From NCBI RefSeq assembly GCF_000236785.1, contig NZ_AGUF01000086.1, positions 1 to 34,390 of the forward strand: 34,390 nt of DNA. Reading direction: 5' to 3'. Both the position numbers and the translations under genes were made by a program. Within the stretch, counting starts at the first letter, position 1, and each line of letters begins with the position of its first letter. The notes beneath the pieces are model-generated. The model had not been told where the DNA came from and did not search any database. It worked only from the letters and a program-made list of their open reading frames with translations. This stretch comes from Achromobacter arsenitoxydans SY8. Its GTDB lineage: Bacteria > Pseudomonadota > Gammaproteobacteria > Burkholderiales > Burkholderiaceae_B. Positions 23,886-31,703 of the stretch are shown here, one piece after another.

Positions 23886-24929
23886 ATGCCCCTGCCGCGA
23901 CTCGCCCTGTCCGCCCTTACGGTTGCGTTAGCCCTTTCGGGTTGCGCCACGAATCAGTTTTCAAGCAGCGAGGGCACCAGGGACGATGCCCGCTATGCCC
24001 AGCTGCTGGACATCATCGGCGAGGCGCTGAAGGCGGACATGGCCGTGGTGCTGGTGGCTGACCTGATGCCGCACGCGACGCTGAAAGACGCGATGACCAT
24101 GACGAAGTGGACCGGCAATACGGTTTGGATGTTCGAAAAGGATCCGCGCATCACCTTCGGCCGCAAGTTCCAGAACAATGCGCTGCAGCGCGACAAGGAC
24201 ACCACCTACCTGTTCAAGGCGTTCGAAGTACATATCTTGCCGCCCGGCAAGTACTTGCTGACCGGCGGCGACGATTACAAACTGAACGCCTTGCTGGACC
24301 AGGTAGGCGCGAAGCCCGGCCCGGTGGGCTCGGGCCGCGGCGCAAATGGCACTGCCTATCTGTCGCCGGAGCTCTATCGCGAGTTCTTCAAAGAGACCAA
24401 CTGGCACGAAGGCACCACCAGCACGCAGACCAAGACACGCCAGGTCTGCACGGCGGTGCACGTGGCGTCAGGCGCCTGCGTCAGCTGGGGCGAGCAGCAG
24501 TACACGGAGACCTCGCAGGGGTCGCGGGCCGGGTATTACGAGGACACGAACTCGCGCGACATTCCCGCGATCAAGGTGCAGTCGCGCGTTCCGCCGCAAC
24601 TTGCCCTGGCCAGTTTCACGCTCAAGGGCGGCCAGTTGGTGCTGAGCCAGCGCATGCACATGAAGACGCCCAGCTACAAGTACAACCAGGCGGCGTGCCG
24701 CGCGGTCGAACCCAAGATGATCGAGTGTCCGCTGGAAGACTTTACGGTCTACACGTGGCCGGCGCCCATGGAGTTCACGCAGAAGTACATCGCGCAGCGT
24801 ACGAACCTGAGCGATGCGCATCGTGAACTGTTGTCCAGGCTGCAGCCGATGCAGATTACGCCGCTGCGCAAGCAGGGCATGGAAGATCCGGTCTGGGGCG
24901 TGCCGTTGTCGTTGAACAAGGGCAGGTAA
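23886..24929 (+). CDS. Uncharacterised lipoprotein
   Basis: With the ATG at 23886 (AAGGA ribosome-binding site 8 nt upstream) the protein has 347 residues. It begins MPLPRLALSALTVALALSGC, a textbook lipoprotein signal with the acylated cysteine at position 20. The mature part contains DKDTTYLFKAFEVHILPPGK, which suggests a beta-rich domain, plus four later cysteines (RQVCTAV, GACVSW, AACRAV, IECPLED). The family is not recognised. The 278 nt before it show no gene. The absence of neighbouring partners gives no functional clue. Confidence 0.75.
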   Translation: MPLPRLALSALTVALALSGCATNQFSSSEGTRDDARYAQLLDIIGEALKADMAVVLVADLMPHATLKDAMTMTKWTGNTVWMFEKDPRITFGRKFQNNALQRDKDTTYLFKAFEVHILPPGKYLLTGGDDYKLNALLDQVGAKPGPVGSGRGANGTAYLSPELYREFFKETNWHEGTTSTQTKTRQVCTAVHVASGACVSWGEQQYTETSQGSRAGYYEDTNSRDIPAIKVQSRVPPQLALASFTLKGGQLVLSQRMHMKTPSYKYNQAACRAVEPKMIECPLEDFTVYTWPAPMEFTQKYIAQRTNLSDAHRELLSRLQPMQITPLRKQGMEDPVWGVPLSLNKGR

Positions 24930-25009
24930 GGAAGCTGGGCCGAAGCGCCCCGGCTGTGCGGACGCTGTTCAGGTCCGCGCTGGGGGAGCTGCCGGCATGC
25001 GCGCCAGGG

Positions 25010-25624
25010 TCAGCGCAGGGTGGCGACGTCGACTGTCCTGGCCTCGCAGGCCTGCACCAGTTCGGCATCGTGGCTGGCGAACAGCACGACGCGATCCCGC
25101 GACCAGGTCTTGAACAGGTCGGCCAGGACGGACCTTGCCTGCGCATCCAGGCCGTTGCTGGGGCCGTCCGCGATGACGACGGCCGGATCGCCCAGCGCCG
25201 CCGCGGTCAGGTAGACCTTGCGGCGCGTGCCGGTGGACATCTGTTCGAAGCGCTTGTCGAGATGAGGTTCGAGTCCCAGCCGGAAGGCTACATCCAACAC
25301 GGCGTCGTCCAGCGCGGCGTTTTTGTCCCGCGCCGCCTGTTCGAGAAAGCCGCGCCCCGTCTGCGCCGGAAACGCCAGGCAGTTGTCGGGCACATAGGCC
25401 AGCCGGGCCTTGGCCTGCGCCGGCGCGTGAGCCAGCGAATGCCCGTCGATCCAGACCTCGCCCGAGTCGGGCGCGACCGTGCCGGCGATGATGCCGAGCA
25501 AGCTGGACTTGCCGGTGCTGTCTTCTTCGCACAACGCCACGCATCCGGGCGGGAAGACATGGGTCAGCCCCTGGAACACGAGATGGTCGCCGTAGCGCTT
25601 GCTGAGATTGTCGATGCGTAGCAT
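25010..25624 (-). CDS. ABC-type ATPase subunit with degenerate catalytic motifs
   Basis: With the ATG at 25624 (MLRIDNLSKRYGDHLVFQGL) the protein has 204 residues, a single ABC ATPase domain. Walker A reads EEDSTGKSS, where the first Gly of GxxxxGKS is Glu. The signature is MSTGTRRK instead of LSGGQ. Walker B reads VVIADGPSNGLD, so the catalytic Glu after the Asp is Gly. The D-loop (NGLD) and H-loop (FASHD) are intact. Loss of the catalytic Glu normally stops or greatly slows hydrolysis. No permease gene is adjacent, so partner and substrate are unknown. It is divergent from the diguanylate cyclase gene across a 153-nt gap containing an inverted repeat. Confidence 0.85.
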   Translation of the reverse strand: MLRIDNLSKRYGDHLVFQGLTHVFPPGCVALCEEDSTGKSSLLGIIAGTVAPDSGEVWIDGHSLAHAPAQAKARLAYVPDNCLAFPAQTGRGFLEQAARDKNAALDDAVLDVAFRLGLEPHLDKRFEQMSTGTRRKVYLTAAALGDPAVVIADGPSNGLDAQARSVLADLFKTWSRDRVVLFASHDAELVQACEARTVDVATLR

Positions 25625-25711
25625 GCGGCAAGTGTACGCAGGAACGGATCGAACGGCCAGACGGGGCGTGGGGGGGCCGAAACCGCGGGGGCATGCACGC
25701 GGGCAAAAATA

Positions 25712-25734
25712 CGCTACGCTCAAGTTTCGTAGCG
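25712..25734. promoter_or_regulatory. Inverted repeat CGCTACG-N9-CGTAGCG between divergent genes
   Basis: Perfect 7-bp arms lie at 25712-25718 and 25728-25734, separated by 9 nt. The element lies between the divergent ABC ATPase and diguanylate cyclase genes, 44 nt before the cyclase ATG. It has no T-run, so an operator is more likely than a terminator. Confidence 0.4.
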
Positions 25735-25777
25735 CATCAGGCGCTGGTTGGAACATGGACGGGAGACGGCGTCATCC

Positions 25778-27349
25778 ATGCGTAGATTCAACCCGGCATT
25801 CATCGGCCTGCGCGGGCTGATACTGATATTCGTCCTGCTCGCCGTGCTGGCGACCTTGTGCAACAGCCTCATCGTCGCTTACGGCGTGCAGCGCGATGCG
25901 CTAGTCCACTTCGCGCTTGAGTCCAATCGGGCGTATGCGTTCAAGGTTGCATCCACCATTGACGAGTTTCTGACGTCGGTGCATGCGCGGTTGGGCTACA
26001 GCAGCCAGCAGATCGGCAGGAACTTCGACAATCCGCAACTGCTAAAGGCGGAAGCCACCCGGCTTCAGGCGCAGGATACGGAGCTGAACGCCGTGCTGAT
26101 CGTGGACGCTGCGGGAGCCATCCGGCAGACGCATCCCGATATGCCTGAGTTCGTCGGTTCCTTCATTACGTCGGACGAGCTGGCCAAGGCGCTGGCCGGG
26201 CGACGGCCAGATGTCAGCCCTGCCTACAGGGCGGCCAGCGGCAGGCTGATCGTCTTCGTCTCGCAGCCGATCTTCGGGCCCGGGGGGGAGTACCTGGGAC
26301 TGGTCGGAGCATCCCTCTACCTGGAGGAGCACGGGGCGCTGCATAGTCTGATCGGTGAACATCAGCTCAGTGGCGCCTTTGCATTCGTTGCCGACGGCAA
26401 CCGCCGCTTGCTGTATCACCCCGAGCATGAGCGGATAGGCGAGGCGCTGAGCTCCAGCGAGACCGTGGATGCGGCATTGCGCGGGGAAAGCGGCGAGATG
26501 CAGGCGCTGAACTATCAGGGCATACCCATGCTCGCCGGGTATGCCCATGTCGCGAGCGCCAATTGGGCGGTGGTCGCCCAGCAGCCGCGGGACGAGGCGC
26601 TGGCCCCACTGGGGCAGCTCATGCGGGACATGATCGTCAAGATCATTCCGGCAGGGCTGGCGGGGTTGGCGCTTATTCTTCTTGGCGCCATGCTGATCAC
26701 GCGTCCGCTGCGGCAATTGTCCGCGCAGGTGGGGCATCTGGCCGAACCGGAGGCCGCCGCGCGGCTGCAGTCGGTCAAGGCCTGGTACGCCGAGGCGGCC
26801 TCGATCCGCCAGGCGCTCGTCTCGGGCGTGCAGCTTCTGCAGCAGCACCTGGGCCGCCTGAGTCACGCGGCCGACACCGACGCCCTGACCGGGCTGGCCA
26901 ATCGGCGGGCCATGGATGCGGCCTTGAAGGTGCTGGACGCTTCCGACAAGGGGTACGCGGCGCTGGCGCTGGACATCGACCATTTCAAGCGCGTCAACGA
27001 CACGTTCGGGCACGATGCGGGGGATGTGACCCTCAGGCGCATTGCGCAAATCATCCAGGAATGCTCGCGCACGGGCGACCTGGCGTGCCGCGCCGGCGGT
27101 GAAGAGTTTTGTCTGCTGCTGCCCGATACCGGCATGGATGCCGCCCGGGAGATCGCTGAGCGGATACGGTCGACCATTGCTGGCACACCGATCGACCCGG
27201 TCGGCAAGCTGACCATCTCCATCGGCGTCGCGCGCCGCGGGCCGGACACGCCTGCGTCGGACAGCATCCTCAAGCGTGCGGACGAACGCCTCTACCAGGC
27301 CAAGGCGGCCGGACGCAACCGCGTGGTGGCGGACGACGCCGCCGCGTGA
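25778..27349 (+). CDS. Membrane diguanylate cyclase (dCache-GGDEF)
   Basis: This 523-residue protein makes the second messenger c-di-GMP from two GTP. A membrane helix (about 12-36) is followed by a large periplasmic dCache-type sensor (about 40-275, with AVLIVDAAGAIRQTHPDM and GRLIVFVSQPIFGPGGEYLG). A second membrane helix comes near 285-307, and the GGDEF domain spans about 355-515. The active-site motif is GGEEF at 440-444. An RxxD inhibitory site (RTGD, 431-434) stands five residues before it, so the enzyme should be active and product-inhibited. The ATG at 25778 (MRRFNPAFIGL) places the first membrane helix properly; a TTG at 25748 is an unlikely alternative. Its ligand is not predictable from sequence. 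Confidence 0.92.
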   Translation: MRRFNPAFIGLRGLILIFVLLAVLATLCNSLIVAYGVQRDALVHFALESNRAYAFKVASTIDEFLTSVHARLGYSSQQIGRNFDNPQLLKAEATRLQAQDTELNAVLIVDAAGAIRQTHPDMPEFVGSFITSDELAKALAGRRPDVSPAYRAASGRLIVFVSQPIFGPGGEYLGLVGASLYLEEHGALHSLIGEHQLSGAFAFVADGNRRLLYHPEHERIGEALSSSETVDAALRGESGEMQALNYQGIPMLAGYAHVASANWAVVAQQPRDEALAPLGQLMRDMIVKIIPAGLAGLALILLGAMLITRPLRQLSAQVGHLAEPEAAARLQSVKAWYAEAASIRQALVSGVQLLQQHLGRLSHAADTDALTGLANRRAMDAALKVLDASDKGYAALALDIDHFKRVNDTFGHDAGDVTLRRIAQIIQECSRTGDLACRAGGEEFCLLLPDTGMDAAREIAERIRSTIAGTPIDPVGKLTISIGVARRGPDTPASDSILKRADERLYQAKAAGRNRVVADDAAA

Positions 27350-27417
27350 CGCGCCGCGCCTGACGGCTTGCCCGGATGCCAGTAGCATCGGTGATTAACC
27401 TCTTAGCTGGAGCTTTC

Positions 27418-28212
27418 ATGGCCGCGCCTGTTCCTTTCTTTGCCCACGCCCGTGTCAGCCGCGACGAGCGCGGCGTCTACACCCTGCAGATCCACGACGC
27501 CAAGAGCCTGAACATTCTGGCTTCCGCGGTCACGCTCAGCCTGACCGATGCCGCGCGCTGGATCGCGGCGCAGGAAGACGCCCGGGCGGTTGTCATTCGC
27601 GGCACGGGCGACAGGGCGTTCGTGGGCGGCGCCAACATCTACGAGATGGCGGAACTGGATCCGCAGGGTGCGCGCGCTTTCATTACGCGGCTGCGCGATC
27701 TGTGCGACGCCGTGGCCGCGATTCCCGTGCCCACCATCGCGCGCATTCCGGGCTTTTGCCTGGGGGCGGGCATGGAGCTGGCGGCGGCCTGCGACATCCG
27801 GCTGGGATCGGCGGACGCCGTCTTCGGCATGCCCGAGGTGCGCGTGGGCATTCCTTCTGTCATCCACGCCGTGCTGCTGCCGGCGCTGATCGGCCAGGGG
27901 GCGACCAACTGGCTATTGCTGACCGGCGAGACGGTGGATGCGGCGCAGGCGCGGCAATGGGGCTATCTGGAGTTCGTGTGCGAGGCGGGTGGACTGGATG
28001 CGCTGGTGGAGCGCACGGTGGCGCCTATCGCGGCGAGCGGACCGCGCGCCGTCCGCTCGCAGAAGGCGCTGCTGCGCTACTGGGTCGGATCGACGGTGGA
28101 GGCCGGGCTGGACCGCAGCGTGGATGCGTTCGGCGACGCCTTCACCACCGACGAGCCGCGCCGCTACATGGCGCCTTTCCTGGCGCGCAAGCAGCACAAG
28201 GAGTCGACGTAA
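27418..28212 (+). CDS. Enoyl-CoA hydratase/isomerase family protein
   Basis: This 264-residue crotonase-fold protein keeps the oxyanion-hole segment (RAFVGGANIYEM) and both acidic positions used by enoyl-CoA hydratases: Glu in GAGMELAAACDIRLG and Glu in FGMPEVRVGIPS. Hydration of a 2-enoyl-CoA is therefore plausible, though family members also perform isomerisation or hydrolysis. A TGGAG ribosome-binding site 7 nt before the ATG at 27418 sets the start (MAAPVPFFAHARVS). It is soluble. It lies 68 nt after the diguanylate cyclase on the same strand; no other beta-oxidation gene is nearby, so pathway assignment is open. Confidence 0.88.
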   Translation: MAAPVPFFAHARVSRDERGVYTLQIHDAKSLNILASAVTLSLTDAARWIAAQEDARAVVIRGTGDRAFVGGANIYEMAELDPQGARAFITRLRDLCDAVAAIPVPTIARIPGFCLGAGMELAAACDIRLGSADAVFGMPEVRVGIPSVIHAVLLPALIGQGATNWLLLTGETVDAAQARQWGYLEFVCEAGGLDALVERTVAPIAASGPRAVRSQKALLRYWVGSTVEAGLDRSVDAFGDAFTTDEPRRYMAPFLARKQHKEST

Positions 28213-28365
28213 CGGCGGGTCCGCTGTATGGGGTGCGCGTCATCGCAGCGCAAGATCTGGACTCCGTGCGGTGGACGCGAAGATCGAGCGGCAGTGAGCG
28301 GCCGCGCGGCGTTTTCAGGAACGGAATGTGCTGGTGAACGTAAACACCAGCTAAAGGAGCCGGAA

Positions 28366-28698
28366 ATGAATGCCGTTGCGAACGAGATGGAGCAGTGCAT
28401 AGACAGCTGCATTGCCTGCTACCGGCAGTGCGTACAAACTGCGATGCATCATTGTCTGGAAACGGGAGGAGAGCATGTGACGCCTCACCATTTCCGGCTG
28501 ATGATGGGATGCTCCGAAATGTGCCGCACCGCGGCGCACACGATGCTTGTAGGCGTTGAGAACCATGGGGTGGTCTGCGGCGCCTGTTCCGTTCTTTGCG
28601 CCGACTGCGCGGCAAGTTGCGAGGGAATGGACGGAATGGACGACTGCGCGCGGGCCTGCCGCGAGTGCGCAGAGATCTGCGGCAGGATGGCTGCTTGA
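28366..28698 (+). CDS. Cys-rich four-helix copper-storage protein (Csp-like, DUF326 type)
   Basis: This 110-residue protein has 16 cysteines (positions 11, 15, 18, 22, 30, 49, 53, 71, 74, 78, 81, 85, 94, 98, 101, 105). They are spaced mainly as CxxxC/CxxC so as to line the inside of a four-helix bundle, as in Csp copper-storage proteins. Extra His and Met residues (MHHC, THHF-like TPHHFRLMMGC) fit Cu(I) binding. No signal peptide is present, so it resembles the cytosolic Csp3 group. A strong AAAGGAG ribosome-binding site precedes the ATG at 28366. No copper sensor or exporter is adjacent, and no clear CueR-type operator was seen in the 153 nt upstream. Confidence 0.88.
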   Translation: MNAVANEMEQCIDSCIACYRQCVQTAMHHCLETGGEHVTPHHFRLMMGCSEMCRTAAHTMLVGVENHGVVCGACSVLCADCAASCEGMDGMDDCARACRECAEICGRMAA

Positions 28699-28775
28699 TC
28701 ATGCCGCGCTGATGCGCTGCCGCATGACGCGTGAGTGCTAGACTGCGCCGTTCAACTCTCGTTCCGATTTCCGCC

Positions 28776-29384
28776 ATGGCCCTGCACAGCTGGCTCATCT
28801 ATCTGGTCGCGGTCACGGGCCTGTCCATCACGCCCGGCCCCAACACGTTGCTGGCGCTGACGCACGGCGCGCTGCATGGTCATCGCAAGGCCTTGTGCAC
28901 GATCGCGGGCGGGGCAGTGGGCTTTATTGCGCTGATCGCCTTGTCCATGCTGGGCATCAGCGCGCTGCTGAAGGCCTGGGGGCCGGCGCTGACCGTCTTG
29001 AAGTGGGTGGGCGGCGCCTATCTGATCTGGCTCGGCATCCAGCTCTGGCGCGCGCCCGGCGTGCAGTTGCGGCCGGCGCCCGACATGCCGCGGCCGCGGC
29101 GCGGCTGGATGTTCAGCCAAGGCCTGCTGTCGGCGATTTCCAATCCCAAGGCGCTGCTGTTCTACGGGGCGTTCCTGCCGCAGTTCATTGATCCGGCGCG
29201 CAGCCTGTTCATGCAGTTCCTGATCATGGCGGGCACGTTTGCGGTGATTGAGTTCGTGGTGGAGTACGTGCTGGCGCGCCTGGCGCATCGAGTGCGTCCC
29301 TGGCTCGAGCGCGCCGGCCGCCGCTTCAACAAAGTGTGCGGCGGCCTCTTCGCCGCGATGGGCGCGGCGCTGCCGGGTTCCTGA
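28776..29384 (+). CDS. LysE/RhtB-family amino-acid exporter
   Basis: This 202-residue protein has the LysE/RhtB family layout of about five to six membrane helices. The N-terminal signature SITPGPNTLLALTHGALHGH (near residues 17-36) is diagnostic of these exporters. GGAYLIWLGIQLWRAPG and AISNPKALLFYGAFLPQFI are two further conserved blocks. It sits in the inner membrane and probably exports amino acids or similar small molecules; the substrate cannot be read from the sequence. The ATG at 28776 is chosen because the first helix starts directly after it; its ribosome-binding site is weak. It is convergent with the PIG-L gene (18 nt between stops). Confidence 0.9.
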   Translation: MALHSWLIYLVAVTGLSITPGPNTLLALTHGALHGHRKALCTIAGGAVGFIALIALSMLGISALLKAWGPALTVLKWVGGAYLIWLGIQLWRAPGVQLRPAPDMPRPRRGWMFSQGLLSAISNPKALLFYGAFLPQFIDPARSLFMQFLIMAGTFAVIEFVVEYVLARLAHRVRPWLERAGRRFNKVCGGLFAAMGAALPGS

Positions 29385-29402
29385 CGCGCTTTCTTTCGAT
29401 AT

Positions 29403-31484
29403 CTACTGCACCTGGGTCGGCGTCGCCGCGCGCGAAGTCTGGGCCGGCATGCGTTCGACGTTCAGCGCGTTGGGCTCGCTGGGCGACGGACGGACGACCA
29501 CGGCCTGGTTGATGCTGTTGGCGCCCAGGTTGGGCAGATCCGACGGGCGGGCGGCCACGGCGGCGAATGGTCCGCCGCCGCCCGCCGGCACGCCGTCCAA
29601 GGTCAGGTTGGCGGCCCAGGCGCCGTTGCTGCGCGACAGCACCTGGTAGCGCTGCGGCGCGCCCGCGGCGCGCGCGACGACATACAGCGTGCCGTCGGTG
29701 AGGCTGATTGCGGGCGGCGAAGCCGCTTCGGCGTCCAGCCTGGCCGGCTTGCCATGTTCGACCAGCCAGAGCTGTCCGCCCGCGCGTTCCAGGATCGCAA
29801 GCGCGACATTGCCTTGGGCGTCGGCATTGATGGCCGGGCGTCCGATGTAGGGCACGCCCAGGTCCTCCGGGGCGCTCCAGTCCATGTTCAGGTCGGTGGT
29901 GTCGCCGGCTTCCAGCAGCTTGGTCAGGTGGTTGTTGCCGCGCTGGCGGAAATAGAGTTCGATCCGGTTTTCGTGGTTGCGGATCGCGGCCAGTCCGCCC
30001 GCAGCCTCGGGCGCCGACACGCGGCGCCAGTCCTGCCATTCGGGCTGCTGGCCCTTGCTGGGCGGCAGCTGGCGGGTATAGAAAAGTTCGCCCCGCGCCG
30101 CGACGGCGAAGATGACATAGCGGCCGTCGGCGCCGCGCGCGGCGGCGGGGGCGCCGGTGACGCCTTCAAGATAGGGCAGGTCCTGCCATGTGCTCCAGCT
30201 GCCGTCGATGCCGGTCGGCGCGATCCAGTGCAGCAGGCCGTCGTAGCCCAGCGCCACGGCTGCCGCTTCACCGCGGGGCGCCACGGCCGGGATCTGCGTG
30301 ACGCGCATGCCGCCCAGCGCCTGCCAGCCCTGCCAGGTGCCGTCATGGCGTTGCTTGTTCGCCCACACGCCGCCCAGCGGGTCGCGCGCCATCAGGCCGG
30401 CCGTGCCGTCCGCGTGCGCGAAAGACACCACCGGGCCGGTGGTGCGTCCGCCCAGACTCTGCCAGCGGCGTTCGCCCGAATCCCAGCGATTGACGGCGGC
30501 ATTGGTTTCGCCCGCGGCGAACACGACCAGACCGCCGCGGCCGTCGGGATAAAGCTGCGGCGCGATGTCGTGGCGCGACACGTAGTAGGCGCGCTGCACC
30601 CAGGCGGCGGCCGGGCCGGCGGGTTCCTTGCAGCCGGTGGGGCCGGCGCAATAGTGGTAGTCGTTCCAGGCGTAGTGCTGGAAGATCACCGACTTGCTGG
30701 CGATCTCGGTTTCGGTCAGGTTGGTGGCGCGCTCCTGGCTGGGGTAGTCGATATAGCCCGTTTCGGCGTAGTTGCCGGGCGCCCGGACCATGGCTTCGCG
30801 CGCCAGCCGCGCGCTGGCGATATGGTCCGGATGCCCGTGGCCGGCGCAGCGCCAGCAGAGCTGCGTGTAGGGCACGCTGATCGTGTCGTCCAGGTGGCGC
30901 ACCGTGGTGGGGGCATATTGGCGGATCAGGTCGGCCAGGGTGTCGATCAGCTGTTCGCGCGTGTAGGTGGCCGCATAGGGGCCCAGCGTGTCGACGCTGT
31001 GTCCGGGTTCGGATTCGGTGCGGCTGAGCGGCGTCAGGCTGCCCCAGCCCTTGCCTAGCCAGGGGTCTTTCAGGCGCATGTGCCAGAGCTGCACGCGGGG
31101 ATTGTCCTGCAGGGTGAAGCGCGCGATCTGGCGTCCGCCGGCGGTGCCGGTGTCTTCTTTCCATACGTCGGGTTTGTGCGCCATGTAGGCGTATGCCGCG
31201 CGCACGCCGCGCTCGCGGCCGAGCATGTAGCCGTCGCCTTCGCCGGCATCGCTGGCGGTCAGGTACACGACGCGCACGCAGCCGCCGGCCTCGATGTTGG
31301 AGGCGACGTCGGGGTTCATGAATAGCAGGTCGTCATCCAGGTGGGCGACGAAGGCCAGGTCCTTGATGCCGTGGCATTGCTCCAGCGTGGGAGGGGCAGC
31401 CAGCGCGGGGAGGGAAATCAGGACTGCGGCCAAGCCGCAGAGCGCCAGGCGGAATGGGCGCAGCAAGGCAGTCAAAACGGGCAT
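29403..31484 (-). CDS. Exported PIG-L family deacetylase with propeller-like C-terminal half
   Basis: With the ATG at 31484 the protein has 693 residues and a signal peptide (MPVLTALLRPFRLALCGLAA; cleavage near residue 30). The PIG-L domain (about 35-350) has zinc motifs AHLDDD at 47-52 and HPDH at 218-221. The C-terminal half (about 355-665) has repeated Trp/Gly-rich strands such as WQSLGGRTTGPVVSFAHADG and TWQGWQALGG, like PLL/tectonin-type beta-propellers that bind sugars. A periplasmic or secreted N-acetylglucosamine deacetylase with a carbohydrate-binding half is the likely role. The start codon directly follows a U7 tract after a stable hairpin, with no Shine-Dalgarno sequence. The frame is open upstream to 31634, but those residues do not resemble an exported N-terminus. 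Confidence 0.85.
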   Translation of the reverse strand: MPVLTALLRPFRLALCGLAAVLISLPALAAPPTLEQCHGIKDLAFVAHLDDDLLFMNPDVASNIEAGGCVRVVYLTASDAGEGDGYMLGRERGVRAAYAYMAHKPDVWKEDTGTAGGRQIARFTLQDNPRVQLWHMRLKDPWLGKGWGSLTPLSRTESEPGHSVDTLGPYAATYTREQLIDTLADLIRQYAPTTVRHLDDTISVPYTQLCWRCAGHGHPDHIASARLAREAMVRAPGNYAETGYIDYPSQERATNLTETEIASKSVIFQHYAWNDYHYCAGPTGCKEPAGPAAAWVQRAYYVSRHDIAPQLYPDGRGGLVVFAAGETNAAVNRWDSGERRWQSLGGRTTGPVVSFAHADGTAGLMARDPLGGVWANKQRHDGTWQGWQALGGMRVTQIPAVAPRGEAAAVALGYDGLLHWIAPTGIDGSWSTWQDLPYLEGVTGAPAAARGADGRYVIFAVAARGELFYTRQLPPSKGQQPEWQDWRRVSAPEAAGGLAAIRNHENRIELYFRQRGNNHLTKLLEAGDTTDLNMDWSAPEDLGVPYIGRPAINADAQGNVALAILERAGGQLWLVEHGKPARLDAEAASPPAISLTDGTLYVVARAAGAPQRYQVLSRSNGAWAANLTLDGVPAGGGGPFAAVAARPSDLPNLGANSINQAVVVRPSPSEPNALNVERMPAQTSRAATPTQVQ

Positions 31485-31515
31485 AAAAAAAGCGCTGCAT
31501 ACGAAGGTGCAGCGC
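31485..31515 (-). terminator. Terminator-like hairpin with U7 directly before the PIG-L start codon
   Basis: On the minus strand, GCGCTGCA (31515-31508) and TGCAGCGC (31499-31492) form a perfect 8-bp stem with an 8-nt loop. Seven Ts follow immediately (31491-31485), then the ATG. This has every feature of an intrinsic terminator. Because the MFS gene already has its own terminator upstream, this one probably acts in the PIG-L leader, as an attenuator or as the end of a short RNA. Confidence 0.75.
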
Positions 31516-31540
31516 GTCTTGAGTGGTAAAGAGTGCGGAA

Positions 31541-31546
31541 AGTATA
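31541..31546 (-). promoter_or_regulatory. Candidate -10 element for the PIG-L gene
   Basis: TATACT on the minus strand lies about 57 nt before the ATG. A transcript from it would start near 31534 and have a leader of about 50 nt that includes the hairpin at 31492-31515. No clean -35 was found at 16-18 nt; TTGCCG lies 19 nt upstream. Confidence 0.4.
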
Positions 31547-31664
31547 GCTGTCGCCCGCGCTTGGCCGGCAATAGGAGCAAGCCCGGTGTGGCGGGCGCCC
31601 GACGCTTTCTCGGCAAAGATAAACGGGGGCGCATGGCGATGAAATAGGGACGTGTGCAAGGGGC

Positions 31665-31696
31665 AAAAAAAGGGACGCCGGCAAGGCAGGCGTCCC
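31665..31696 (-). terminator. Intrinsic terminator of the MFS gene
   Basis: GGGACGCC and GGCGTCCC form an 8-bp stem (31672-31679 with 31689-31696) with a 9-nt loop, followed on the minus strand by seven Ts (31671-31665). It begins 7 nt after the MFS stop codon. This is a textbook Rho-independent terminator. Confidence 0.9.
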
Positions 31697-31703
31697 CGGT
31701 GCA

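Noticed and set aside
31492-31515. Hairpin considered as a bidirectional terminator
   Set aside because: Only the minus-strand side carries a T-run. On the plus strand GTCTTGAG follows, so it does not look like a plus-strand terminator.
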